Source of the DNA: Chitinimonas prasina
Lineage (GTDB): Bacteria; Pseudomonadota; Gammaproteobacteria; Burkholderiales; Chitinimonadaceae
NCBI RefSeq assembly: GCF_030160395.1
Contig: NZ_BSOG01000006.1
Coordinates: 62,001-126,000, forward strand
Length of the DNA: 64,000 nt
Direction of reading: 5' to 3'
Shown here: one piece after another, positions 44,160 through 51,276 of the stretch
Numbering within the stretch: the stretch's first letter is position 1
How the letters are laid out: every line of letters begins with the position of its first letter
Made by a program: the position numbers and the translations under genes
The notes under the pieces: model-generated
Seen by the model: the letters and a program-made list of their open reading frames with translations, nothing else
What the model was told of the DNA's origin: nothing
The model's database searches: none

Positions 44160-44295
44160 GGAACTCCCCTTGCTTGCCGGTATTGAACGAGCTGACCGGA
44201 CGGTGATAGCCCATTACACGGGTCCAGACTTCGCAACGGGTACGCTGTTGTTCGTCCAGGGTGGTTTGAGTGCGTTCTGCGACTGCGTTGTTCAT
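44122..44295 (-). CDS. Glycyl-radical domain fragment of anaerobic ribonucleotide reductase
   Basis: 57 aa. Residues about 20-50 (RCEVWTRVMGY, then HRPVSSFNTGKQGEFHERRF) look like the glycyl-radical loop normally at the C-terminus of NrdD. It has its own strong ribosome site (AAGGAG, 5 nt from ATG). It is in frame with nrdD upstream: from the nrdD TGA at 44317 only seven sense codons precede this ATG. Small free-standing NrdD pieces are annotated in other proteobacteria, so this split may be the normal arrangement; read-through fusion is the alternative. Confidence 0.8.
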   Translation of the reverse strand: MNNAVAERTQTTLDEQQRTRCEVWTRVMGYHRPVSSFNTGKQGEFHERRFFTEQQPG

Positions 44296-44316
44296 GTGTT
44301 CTCCTTGGGTGATGGA

Positions 44317-46305
44317 TCAGGTACAACAGGCTTCTGTGCGTGCCAGCAGGGCTGCATCGCACTTGGGGCAAAACTCATGATGGCCGCTGAGGTAGCCATG
44401 CTTGGGGCAGATGGAAAAGGTTGGGGTGACCGTCACATAGGGCAGGCGGAACTGCCCCAGAGATCGCTGCACCAGGCGCTTGCAAGCCTCTGCGCTCGAT
44501 ACCGCCTCGTTCATGTAGAGATGCAGGACCGTGCCGCCGGTGTAGCGGCTTTGCAGGGCCTCCTGCATGGCCAGTGCGGTAAACGGATCGTCGGTATAGC
44601 CGACCGGAAGTTGGCTTGAGTTGGTGTAGTACGGCTGCTCCGCCGTACCCGCCTGCAGTATCTGCGGCCAGCGCTTCCTATCCTCTCGTGCAAAGCGGTA
44701 GGTGGTGCCCTCGGCCGGCGTGGCCTCCAGGTTGTACAGATGGCCCGTTTCTTCCTGAAACTCTGTCATGCGGCTGCGTACATGGTCCAGCAATTGCAGC
44801 GCCATGCCATGGCCCTGCGGCGAAGTGATGTCGTAAGCATCCTGGCTGAAGTTACGGATCATCTCATTGATGCCATTCACCCCCAGTGTGCTGAAATGAT
44901 TGCGCAGGGTGCCCAGATAACGCTTGGTGTAGGGATACAGACCCTGGTCTATATAGCGCTGCACCACCTTGCGCTTTACCTCCAGCACATCGCGGCCCAG
45001 TTCCAGTAGCCTGTCCAGCGCCAGCAGCAGGCCACGTTCGTCGCCAGCATGCATATAACCCAATCGAGCGCAGTTGACGGTGACCACGCCGACCGATCCC
45101 GTCTGCTCGGCCGAGCCGAACAGGCCGTTGCCGCGCTTCAATAGCTCCCGCAGATCCAGCTGCAGGCGGCAGCACATGGATCGCACCATGTGCGGCTCCA
45201 GGTCCGAGTTCAGGAAGTTCTGGAAGTAGGGCAGGCCGTACTTGGCCGTCATCTCGAACAACAAGGCGGTATTGGGGTGGTCCCAATCGAAATCCGGGGT
45301 GATGTTGTAGGTGGGTATGGGGAAGGTAAACGCACGTCCCTTGGCATCCCCGGCCATCATCACCTCGATGTAGGCCCGATTGATCATGTCCATTTCGGCC
45401 TGCAGATCGCCGTAGCTGAACGGCATTTCCTCACCGCCTACATACGGTATCTGCTCGCGCAGGTCGGCCGGGCAGGTCCAGTCGAAAGTCAGGTTGGTAA
45501 ACGGTGTCTGGGTGCCCCAGCGACTGGGGACGTTGAGGTTGTAGACCAGCTCCTGCATGGCCTGCTTCACCTCGCTGTAGCGCATAGCGTCGCGGCGGAT
45601 AAAGGGCGCCATATAGGTATCGAAGCTGGAGAAGGCCTGCGCCCCCGCCCATTCGTTTTGCAGCGTACCCAGAAAATTGACAATCTGGCCTATGGCGGCC
45701 GACATATGCTTGGGTGGTGTGGCCTCTACTTTGCCGGGTACGCCATTGAAACCTTCGGTAAGCAGCTGCCGCAAAGACCAGCCTGCGCAGTAGCCGCTCA
45801 GCATATCGAGATCGTGTATGTGCAAATCCCCTTCGCGGTGGGCGCGGCCCGCCTCGGGGCTATAGACATGGTTAAGCCAGTAGTTGGCCGTCACCTTGCC
45901 GGCAACATTGAGTATCAGCCCACCCAGGCTATAGCCCTGGTTGGCATTGGCATTGACCCGCCAGTCGCGCTGATCCAGATACTCCTCCATGGCGCTTTCA
46001 ACATCCACCAGGGTATGTTGCAAGGAGCGCAGGCGGGCATGCTGTTCGCGGTAGACTATATAGGCACGGGCAGTGCGCCAGCAGCCAGACGCCACCAGCG
46101 CCTCTTCTACCGTATTCTGTATGGTCTCGATGGAAGGGCAGGGCTGCCCAGCCAGATTCTGACAGACATGCCGGCAAAGCAGATCTGCCACCGACTTGTC
46201 GAACTCGCCGGTTGCCTGCCCCGCCGCCGCAATGGCAGCGGCAATCTTGCGCTCATCGAACTCAACAAGCCGGCCATCACGCTTCATTACCTGCAGGATC
46301 GACAT
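44317..46305 (-). CDS. nrdD: Anaerobic ribonucleoside-triphosphate reductase, catalytic chain
   Basis: Class III ribonucleotide reductase making dNTPs without oxygen. 662 aa: N-terminal ATP-cone (VMKRDGRLVEFDERKIAAAI), catalytic barrel, and a C-terminal zinc motif CPKHGYLSGHHEFCPKC. The chain stops straight after the zinc site, before the glycyl-radical loop, which is in the next ORF. ATG at 46305 has GGAG 5 nt upstream; a GTG two codons earlier is weaker. An FNR-type box lies about 90 bp upstream. Confidence 0.92.
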   Translation of the reverse strand: MSILQVMKRDGRLVEFDERKIAAAIAAAGQATGEFDKSVADLLCRHVCQNLAGQPCPSIETIQNTVEEALVASGCWRTARAYIVYREQHARLRSLQHTLVDVESAMEEYLDQRDWRVNANANQGYSLGGLILNVAGKVTANYWLNHVYSPEAGRAHREGDLHIHDLDMLSGYCAGWSLRQLLTEGFNGVPGKVEATPPKHMSAAIGQIVNFLGTLQNEWAGAQAFSSFDTYMAPFIRRDAMRYSEVKQAMQELVYNLNVPSRWGTQTPFTNLTFDWTCPADLREQIPYVGGEEMPFSYGDLQAEMDMINRAYIEVMMAGDAKGRAFTFPIPTYNITPDFDWDHPNTALLFEMTAKYGLPYFQNFLNSDLEPHMVRSMCCRLQLDLRELLKRGNGLFGSAEQTGSVGVVTVNCARLGYMHAGDERGLLLALDRLLELGRDVLEVKRKVVQRYIDQGLYPYTKRYLGTLRNHFSTLGVNGINEMIRNFSQDAYDITSPQGHGMALQLLDHVRSRMTEFQEETGHLYNLEATPAEGTTYRFAREDRKRWPQILQAGTAEQPYYTNSSQLPVGYTDDPFTALAMQEALQSRYTGGTVLHLYMNEAVSSAEACKRLVQRSLGQFRLPYVTVTPTFSICPKHGYLSGHHEFCPKCDAALLARTEACCT

Positions 46306-46389
46306 AAACACTCCATCTAGTAGTCATGCAGCCAGTTTGGCACTAGATATTGTGTTTTTGCAGGGTGTTGCCGGGCTTATTTGAAAAGC

Positions 46390-46403
46390 TTGACCAGGAT
46401 CAA
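46390..46403 (-). promoter_or_regulatory. FNR/Dnr-type box before nrdD
   Basis: TTGACCAGGATCAA fits TTGA-N6-TCAA and is centred about 91 bp before the nrdD ATG. Confidence 0.65.
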
Positions 46404-46421
46404 GACCCCGGCCCGTCAGCC

Positions 46422-46446
46422 AAAAAAACCGGCCCCATAGGGCCGG
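46422..46446 (-). terminator. Rho-independent terminator after nnrS
   Basis: On the minus strand: 7-bp stem CCGGCCC/GGGCCGG, 4-nt loop, then TTTTTTT. It separates the hemerythrin-nnrS unit from nrdD. Confidence 0.85.
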
Positions 46447-46509
46447 CAAGAAGTAGCGCCGTGGACGCAGCGCAGCTACGGAACAATCCTTTGAACATGC
46501 TCTTAGCGC

Positions 46510-47706
46510 TCAGCCTGGCTTGCCGTCAGCCCTGGCGCGCCAGTAGATCGGCAATACCCGACAAGCCCATGCCAGCATCAGCAATAGCCAGCTTGCCGAG
46601 GCCAGGTGCAACCAGGCAGCAGGCCCGGCAAGCACCGCCACCAGCACCCTCAGCAAAGCCACCGTATGCAGGCCCAGGTAGATGGCCCAATAGAGATTGT
46701 CTGCCTGCAACTGCTGGCCGCTATGGCCCAGGCTGACACGCGTGACAAACCCCACTAGCATGGTGCAGCAAAAGCCCATGCCGAGCGCATGGGCGGGGGC
46801 CGCCCCCACCGGCACGCCTAAGGCGGCCAGGCCCTGTAACAGCAAGGCCGGCGCCAGCCAGGCAAACGAAAGATGCAGCATGGCCAGCAGGCGATTGCCC
46901 AGGCTAGCCCACAAACCCCAGCGCCAACTGGTATAGGCCAGGCTGGCCGACAGGCCCAAGGCCAGCGCCGCCTCAAGCAGTGGCCAGCCCAACAGGCCGG
47001 CAGGCACCAACGCCAGGCACAGCAGCAGCCAGCCATCCAGCAGGAAATTGGGCCGCCATGGCGCACGCTCAGGCAGCACCGACTGGGTGAAGAAAGGAAT
47101 CATCCGGTGCGAAACAATCAAGAATACCGGCAGCAGAAAGCCCCAGAGGCTCAGTTGCCGGCACCACCACCACAATACCCCCTCGCCTGAGCGCACCCAC
47201 AGCAATGCCAGCATCAAGGACATTGCCCCGGCTGCCATGGCCCAGAACAACCGTACTGCATGGCGCTTGTCCTGAGCGGCGCTCTTGTTGATGCATTGCA
47301 GCCAGCGCAAGGTGGCAATGCTCCAGCTCAGTTGCATCAACAGCAAGCCGACGGTAGGCCAGCTCCCGCCTCGGGCAAAGCCCAGCAGCGCCAATAGCAG
47401 GCCAAGCAGATAAGCCATCGCAGCAGGCGCATGGCCGCCCACCGGCTCGACATTCAGCCAGCGCGGCCCGGCCGTAAAGATAAAGCCCAACATGAATAAC
47501 GGAAAAATACCCAAAGGCATCAGCAGCGCATGCACCAGCATGGCAGGGTAGCCCTCATTGCCGGGTGCCAGCAGGCGCAGCATCCACCAGGCGGCCAGGC
47601 CCAGCATGGCCAGCACGCCAGCGCTGAAATAGAGTCGATGCGGCACCTGCAACAGACGGCGCCAGGACGACGGCTGTGGCGAGACAGTAAATACAGTCAG
47701 GCTCAT
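46510..47706 (-). CDS. nnrS: NnrS family protein
   Basis: 398 aa, about 12 membrane helices. Conserved NnrS segments are present: FIFTAGPRWL (about 75-85), SHRMIPFFTQSV (about 200-212) and the C-terminal HALGMGFCCTMLVGFVTRVS (about 310-330) with its heme-binding histidine and LGHSG. NnrS is a heme and copper membrane protein that relieves nitric-oxide stress during nitrate respiration. Its ATG overlaps the hemerythrin stop. Confidence 0.88.
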   Translation of the reverse strand: MSLTVFTVSPQPSSWRRLLQVPHRLYFSAGVLAMLGLAAWWMLRLLAPGNEGYPAMLVHALLMPLGIFPLFMLGFIFTAGPRWLNVEPVGGHAPAAMAYLLGLLLALLGFARGGSWPTVGLLLMQLSWSIATLRWLQCINKSAAQDKRHAVRLFWAMAAGAMSLMLALLWVRSGEGVLWWWCRQLSLWGFLLPVFLIVSHRMIPFFTQSVLPERAPWRPNFLLDGWLLLCLALVPAGLLGWPLLEAALALGLSASLAYTSWRWGLWASLGNRLLAMLHLSFAWLAPALLLQGLAALGVPVGAAPAHALGMGFCCTMLVGFVTRVSLGHSGQQLQADNLYWAIYLGLHTVALLRVLVAVLAGPAAWLHLASASWLLLMLAWACRVLPIYWRARADGKPG

Positions 47707-48221
47707 ACCGCATACTCCCGGCGTGCCCGCATCCGTTCACCCATCTGCGCCAGCACCTGGGCGCTTAACTGGTGCGCGGCAGGGTAAATCTCGTCTTCTT
47801 CTCTCTGCGCATGCGCAGGGTAGCGCTGCGCAAAAGCATCCAGCTCTACCGGCCGAACCGGCAGACCTTGCTGGGCAACAGTCTCCAGCCAAGGGCGCAC
47901 CGCACGCCATAATGCAGCCAGTTCATCATGTTCTGCCTCCAGCTTGGCCATGGCCGTGTTCAGCCCGGCATCGTCCAGTTGCCGCAGGGCAGGGAACAAG
48001 TCCTCCTCTTCATCGGCATGGTGCAACGGCGCAGCTACGTCGAAGTAGCGCAAGATATTGCTGGCGGCACTGGCCGCCTCGCTATCCTGCCCCTTCTGCT
48101 GCAAATGCTGATCCAGCCGCAGGCTGAGCGCTGCAAACCGCCGCACCTTGTCGTGGCAGGCAATCAGCAAAGCAATGGGGTCGTCAAACCCAGGTGCGGC
48201 GCTGTTTCCGAGATTTAGCAT
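47703..48221 (-). CDS. Hemerythrin-domain protein
   Basis: 172 aa from the ATG at 48221, which begins MLNLGNSAAPGFDDPIALLI; in-frame starts up to 48269 are possible. Diiron-type histidines and acids: ACHDKVRR, LHHADEEEDLFP, EAEHDELAA and HAQREEDEIYP, in the four-helix order of hemerythrins. It is coupled to nnrS by a 4-nt overlap. The pair repeats the hemerythrin plus NnrS-like arrangement at 30.2-31.9 kb. Confidence 0.82.
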   Translation of the reverse strand: MLNLGNSAAPGFDDPIALLIACHDKVRRFAALSLRLDQHLQQKGQDSEAASAASNILRYFDVAAPLHHADEEEDLFPALRQLDDAGLNTAMAKLEAEHDELAALWRAVRPWLETVAQQGLPVRPVELDAFAQRYPAHAQREEDEIYPAAHQLSAQVLAQMGERMRARREYAV

Positions 48222-48331
48222 GGCAAGCCTGCTGATGAGATGGAATGCTTGCATTGTGGCAGTCATCACGTAGGAGCGAACTGATAGCGATCAAGGAAAC
48301 GGCAGATTGCCAAACAGCCCGCCAGGGCAGG

Positions 48332-48582
48332 TTACCCAGCCGAGCTACGGCGGCTCAAGGAGTCGGAACGCGAAGTAAAGGAGTTGTGCCGTGCCTACGA
48401 GATTCTCAAGCTGGCCAGCGCGTTTTTTGTTTAGGTGGGGCTCGACCGCTGACTTAAATCCTTAGGAACTTTGTCGACGCACACCGGGAGACCTTTGGGG
48501 TCGAGCCGATCTGCAAGGTCTTGCAGGTCGCTCGGTCGGGCTATCGTCGTCACGCAGCCCGTCTATCCAAGAAAAGCCATTG
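48332..48582 (+). pseudogene. IS3-family insertion sequence remnant
   Basis: One frame reads the end of an IS3-type OrfA (ELRRLKESEREVKELCRAYE then ILKLASAFFV and stop at 48434). A second frame reads the start of OrfB (FVDAHRETFGVEPICKVLQV onward to KKSH and stop near 48582). Both pieces are cut short and no DDE domain remains. It marks the boundary between the nitrate cargo and the transposition module. Confidence 0.75.
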
Positions 48583-49010
48583 ATGGTGTGTGGAGGTTCC
48601 CTGCTCCTTCCTCTGGGCGCCAATCTGGAATGGGGATATCAGCAGGCTATCGATAACCTTCAGCATGACGAAGTGGTTCTCGTTGAGAATTGGGAGACCT
48701 TTGAGCGCATCGATGACCTTCAGGTTGATATCAGTCGTGTCTCCAGTAACCCGCTGATCATGTGGCGCGGCGGTTCCTCAAATTCAACGACTAGTGCTGC
48801 TCATCGCTTTCTTGAAGGTTATGGTCGTCCTGTTTGGTCCACGCCCGATTACGATTCCGCCGGACTGGCGATCGCCGCGAGATTGCCCAACTTGTCCGGG
48901 GTGTTGGCGCCAAGTGATGAGATCCTGAGAGCGTTGCTAGGGAAGTTCAGGTTGCATGACCGCTTCAGTAGCCAATTGGCAGGCTCCGTTACAACCATCG
49001 AGTGCTCACC
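48583..49010 (+). pseudogene. Truncated Toprim-domain protein (JetD/DUF7281-like)
   Basis: The readable part has VLVENWETF (about residues 33-41 of the frame), GGSSNSTTSAAHRFLEGYGR, and TPDYDSAGLAIAARL. A Glu in VEN-x-ETF and D-x-D-x2-G in PDYDSAG are the acidic signature of Toprim domains, in the order seen in Wadjet JetD-like and DUF7281 proteins. The N-terminus is cut at the IS3 remnant; the end loses protein character near 49010 and overlaps the antisense gene. Probably a dead defence-type gene. Confidence 0.5.
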
Positions 49011-49093
49011 AACCCTGATATCCAACGGCTTTGGCAGCTTGTTCTGGGTAGCAAAAATGCGCTCCCCCAGGAAGCGCTGTGCAGGAGCAACGA

Positions 49094-50356
49094 TTAGCGA
49101 CGTACTCCAGAAAAGTTTGGCCTGTAGCCAGCCAGGAGCTTTGCTTCAAACGCTTGGACACTACGCAAGGTGTACTGAAGCTGCTCCTCATTTACCGAAC
49201 GAAGCAATGCCTCAAAGGTGCTGTGGCCCGATCTCTTTAGCCAGAGTGAAACTGCGGCCGGCGTAATACCAAGCTCCTTGGCAATCTCGGATTGGGTATA
49301 GCCTAGTGACTCAAGTTCACTCGCAGTCCGAATGCGGTCGCGCGTACGTCTAGACTTCTTTCGCGGTTGGCACTGCACCATATCGGCATACGTCAGCCAT
49401 AATCTCAACCGTTGAAGCTTCCAACGCCAGACCCGCGGGCGGTACTCGAAAGGATCAATGGTTTGACGCAGGCGGATGTATAAATGCTGGCTTTTCAAGT
49501 TGCTGAAATCTCCACCAACCCAGTCCTGTAGAAGGACACTTCGCCGGATTTGCGCTTTGATTGCCCGAGCGGTTCTTTCCTCGTCGGGTAGCACGGTGGA
49601 CCACAGCAGGCGCGATATGTACGCGCATACATTCTCGTTGCTGATAGGTACAAATTTCGGGATATCGCGCTGATAGTAGTTGTAATGCTCACCAACCTGG
49701 CGGGCAAATCGGAAGCGGGCGGCTTTCTCGGAAGCGGTGCCGTCGGTAACAACAGCCTGACTATGCGCGGGGCAGACGCCAGTTCCAGGAAATGCCCATC
49801 GTGGGCAAAACCGGCACAGCGTCATTCGGGCAAGTCCCAAGAACGATAAACCCAGCCATGCAAGAGCGGCTACCGTATCACCATCTACCGGCGCTGCGGG
49901 AGCTGCTTTATCAAATAGGTACGCATACGCCGACTTGGCCAAGTCGGGTGGTGCCATGCCAGGCAGAGGAACGAAACAACTGCCGTGTACGTCGTTTCTT
50001 TCATGCTGCGACAGGAATTGCTTCGCAGACATGCCTAAGTTTCGGCGGCTTTCCGGGAGGCTGAGCAGCGCCCTGCCAAGTACCTCAACTTCGGTTGAAA
50101 AATCGGAACTCCCAAGACGGTGTGGAAGGTGGCAGACCTGCCTAGGGTCATACGTTGCAGCTTTATCGAGCCGTTTTTTCGCGCTATTGGCGTGCGTCGA
50201 CGACCACATGAGGTGGTAGAGCCCTGTGATGACCACTTTGCCGGCTTCTAGGGAAAGCAGGTCTTTGGTGAGCCATGGCCGCCTTGCCACCACCATGGCC
50301 TTCGCCTCCCGCAGCAGGGGAGCATCTTGCAGGGGTGACTTAAGAGGTTCTGGCAC
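49094..50356 (-). CDS. Unknown protein with zinc-knuckle-like and HTH segments
   Basis: 420 aa, soluble, not recognised. A possible zinc site CRFCPRWAFPGTGVCPAH (C-x2-C-x8-C-x2-H) lies near residues 185-200. A basic stretch RKKSRRTRDRIR (about 340-352) leads into a clear helix-turn-helix, ESLGYTQSEIAKELGITPAA then VSLWLKRSG (about 356-385). It is divergent from the tnsAB module, separated by an AlpA-like regulator. Location and DNA-binding features suggest an element-specific regulator or an additional target-choice factor, but I find no resemblance to TnsE or TnsD. Confidence 0.7.
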   Translation of the reverse strand: MPEPLKSPLQDAPLLREAKAMVVARRPWLTKDLLSLEAGKVVITGLYHLMWSSTHANSAKKRLDKAATYDPRQVCHLPHRLGSSDFSTEVEVLGRALLSLPESRRNLGMSAKQFLSQHERNDVHGSCFVPLPGMAPPDLAKSAYAYLFDKAAPAAPVDGDTVAALAWLGLSFLGLARMTLCRFCPRWAFPGTGVCPAHSQAVVTDGTASEKAARFRFARQVGEHYNYYQRDIPKFVPISNENVCAYISRLLWSTVLPDEERTARAIKAQIRRSVLLQDWVGGDFSNLKSQHLYIRLRQTIDPFEYRPRVWRWKLQRLRLWLTYADMVQCQPRKKSRRTRDRIRTASELESLGYTQSEIAKELGITPAAVSLWLKRSGHSTFEALLRSVNEEQLQYTLRSVQAFEAKLLAGYRPNFSGVRR

Positions 50357-50531
50357 GACTCAGGCGGTAATTTTTCTACAAATGGGGTGGTCTGTATAAG
50401 GCCATGTTAAGCGTATTGCATTGAAAATAAGAGAGAAAATTATCTCTAGTTTAACAATATATGTTTTTAGTTGGCATTGAGTTGCCAACGGCGCGCCGTC
50501 AAACTGCACTGACCTGCAACAACTTGGGCTC

Positions 50532-50753
50532 ATGATGCAATCACACACACACCTGACGGCGCGGCAACTGGCCGAGCTGCTCAACGTTTCGAAGCGAACC
50601 CTCGAAACGCTGATTGCCGATGGCCAGGCACCGGCGCACTACCTGATAGGGAGAACAAGACGTTGGGACCCGGTCGTAGTTCAGGCTTGGGTTGCCGAGC
50701 GTACTGCTGCAAGAACCGAAAAGCTATTGGGTGCCGACATAGGCGGGAAATAA
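50532..50753 (+). CDS. AlpA/excisionase-type HTH protein
   Basis: 73 aa (72 from the second ATG). LTARQLAELLNVSKRTLETL followed by GRTRRWDPVVVQAWVAERTA is the HTH_17/MerR-like fold of excisionases and AlpA regulators, with the Arg-Trp pair of the wing. No strong ribosome site. It lies upstream of tnsAB, pointing the same way, and may regulate the transposition genes or bind the element ends. Confidence 0.75.
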   Translation: MMQSHTHLTARQLAELLNVSKRTLETLIADGQAPAHYLIGRTRRWDPVVVQAWVAERTAARTEKLLGADIGGK

Positions 50754-51111
50754 TGAAGATAGGTGGGCAGGTGAGCCGGCTATCAAGCGGTAAGACCAGC
50801 CGGATTCAATGTTAAAGGCAACACTGATCACGGGAGGTGAGGCGCAGACACACTAGGCAATTTTTGATCATCCAATATGCAAAACGCGTGACGCTGAAAA
50901 GACGAAAGCCCAAGAGTTCGTGGCTCATGGGCTTTCTGGTACGACGCATTGGTATCGGACCTTTGCTCACGTCCAGTTTCGTCTCCCCAGCATGCTATGT
51001 CAACTCCGGCCGGCAGTTTTTTGTCGTCGGTGTGGCATCGTTCGTCCCGCGATTTCCCAAACCAACGTCGGCGAGCCATCCCATGCGCGTCGGCGAAGCA
51101 GGAGATCGTCC
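50754..51111 (+). other. Leader region before the transposase operon
   Basis: About 360 bp without a credible gene. It contains a 9-bp inverted repeat GAAAGCCCA (50904-50912) / TGGGCTTTC (50928-50936) with a 15-nt loop and no T-run, so it could be an attenuator or operator. No CRISPR-like array and no TnsB-site-like motif are present. Confidence 0.35.
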
Positions 51112-51276
51112 ATGAAAAACCAATCTTCAAGCGCGGATGTTAGCGCCAGTTCGCAGCCCCGCCGCACCATTCAGTGGCGCTTACAATTACCGCAGGGTAC
51201 CGCTCCAAGTTTGCGTGAACGGCGACCTAACCGCCGCCTGCACGTTTCAAGAGGAGGGCGCCATCATGCTGAATGA
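51112..51276 (+). CDS. Small leader protein overlapping tnsAB
   Basis: 54 aa, strongly basic (MKNQSSSADVSASSQPRRTI to HVSRGGRHHAE). AGGAG is placed 7 nt before its ATG. The stop lies 11 nt inside tnsAB, in another frame, so the pair would be translationally coupled. It may be a real small DNA-binding protein or a leader peptide that controls transposase output; comparative data would be needed to tell. Confidence 0.4.
   Translation: MKNQSSSADVSASSQPRRTIQWRLQLPQGTAPSLRERRPNRRLHVSRGGRHHAE

Noticed and set aside
44317-44319. UGA in nrdD as a selenocysteine codon
   Set aside because: No obvious SECIS-like hairpin directly downstream, and the following ORF has its own strong ribosome site; a split or nonsense reading is simpler.
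48583-49266. Intact 228-codon plus-strand gene
   Set aside because: Begins inside an IS3 remnant and its last third is antisense to a better-supported gene; treated as a fragment.
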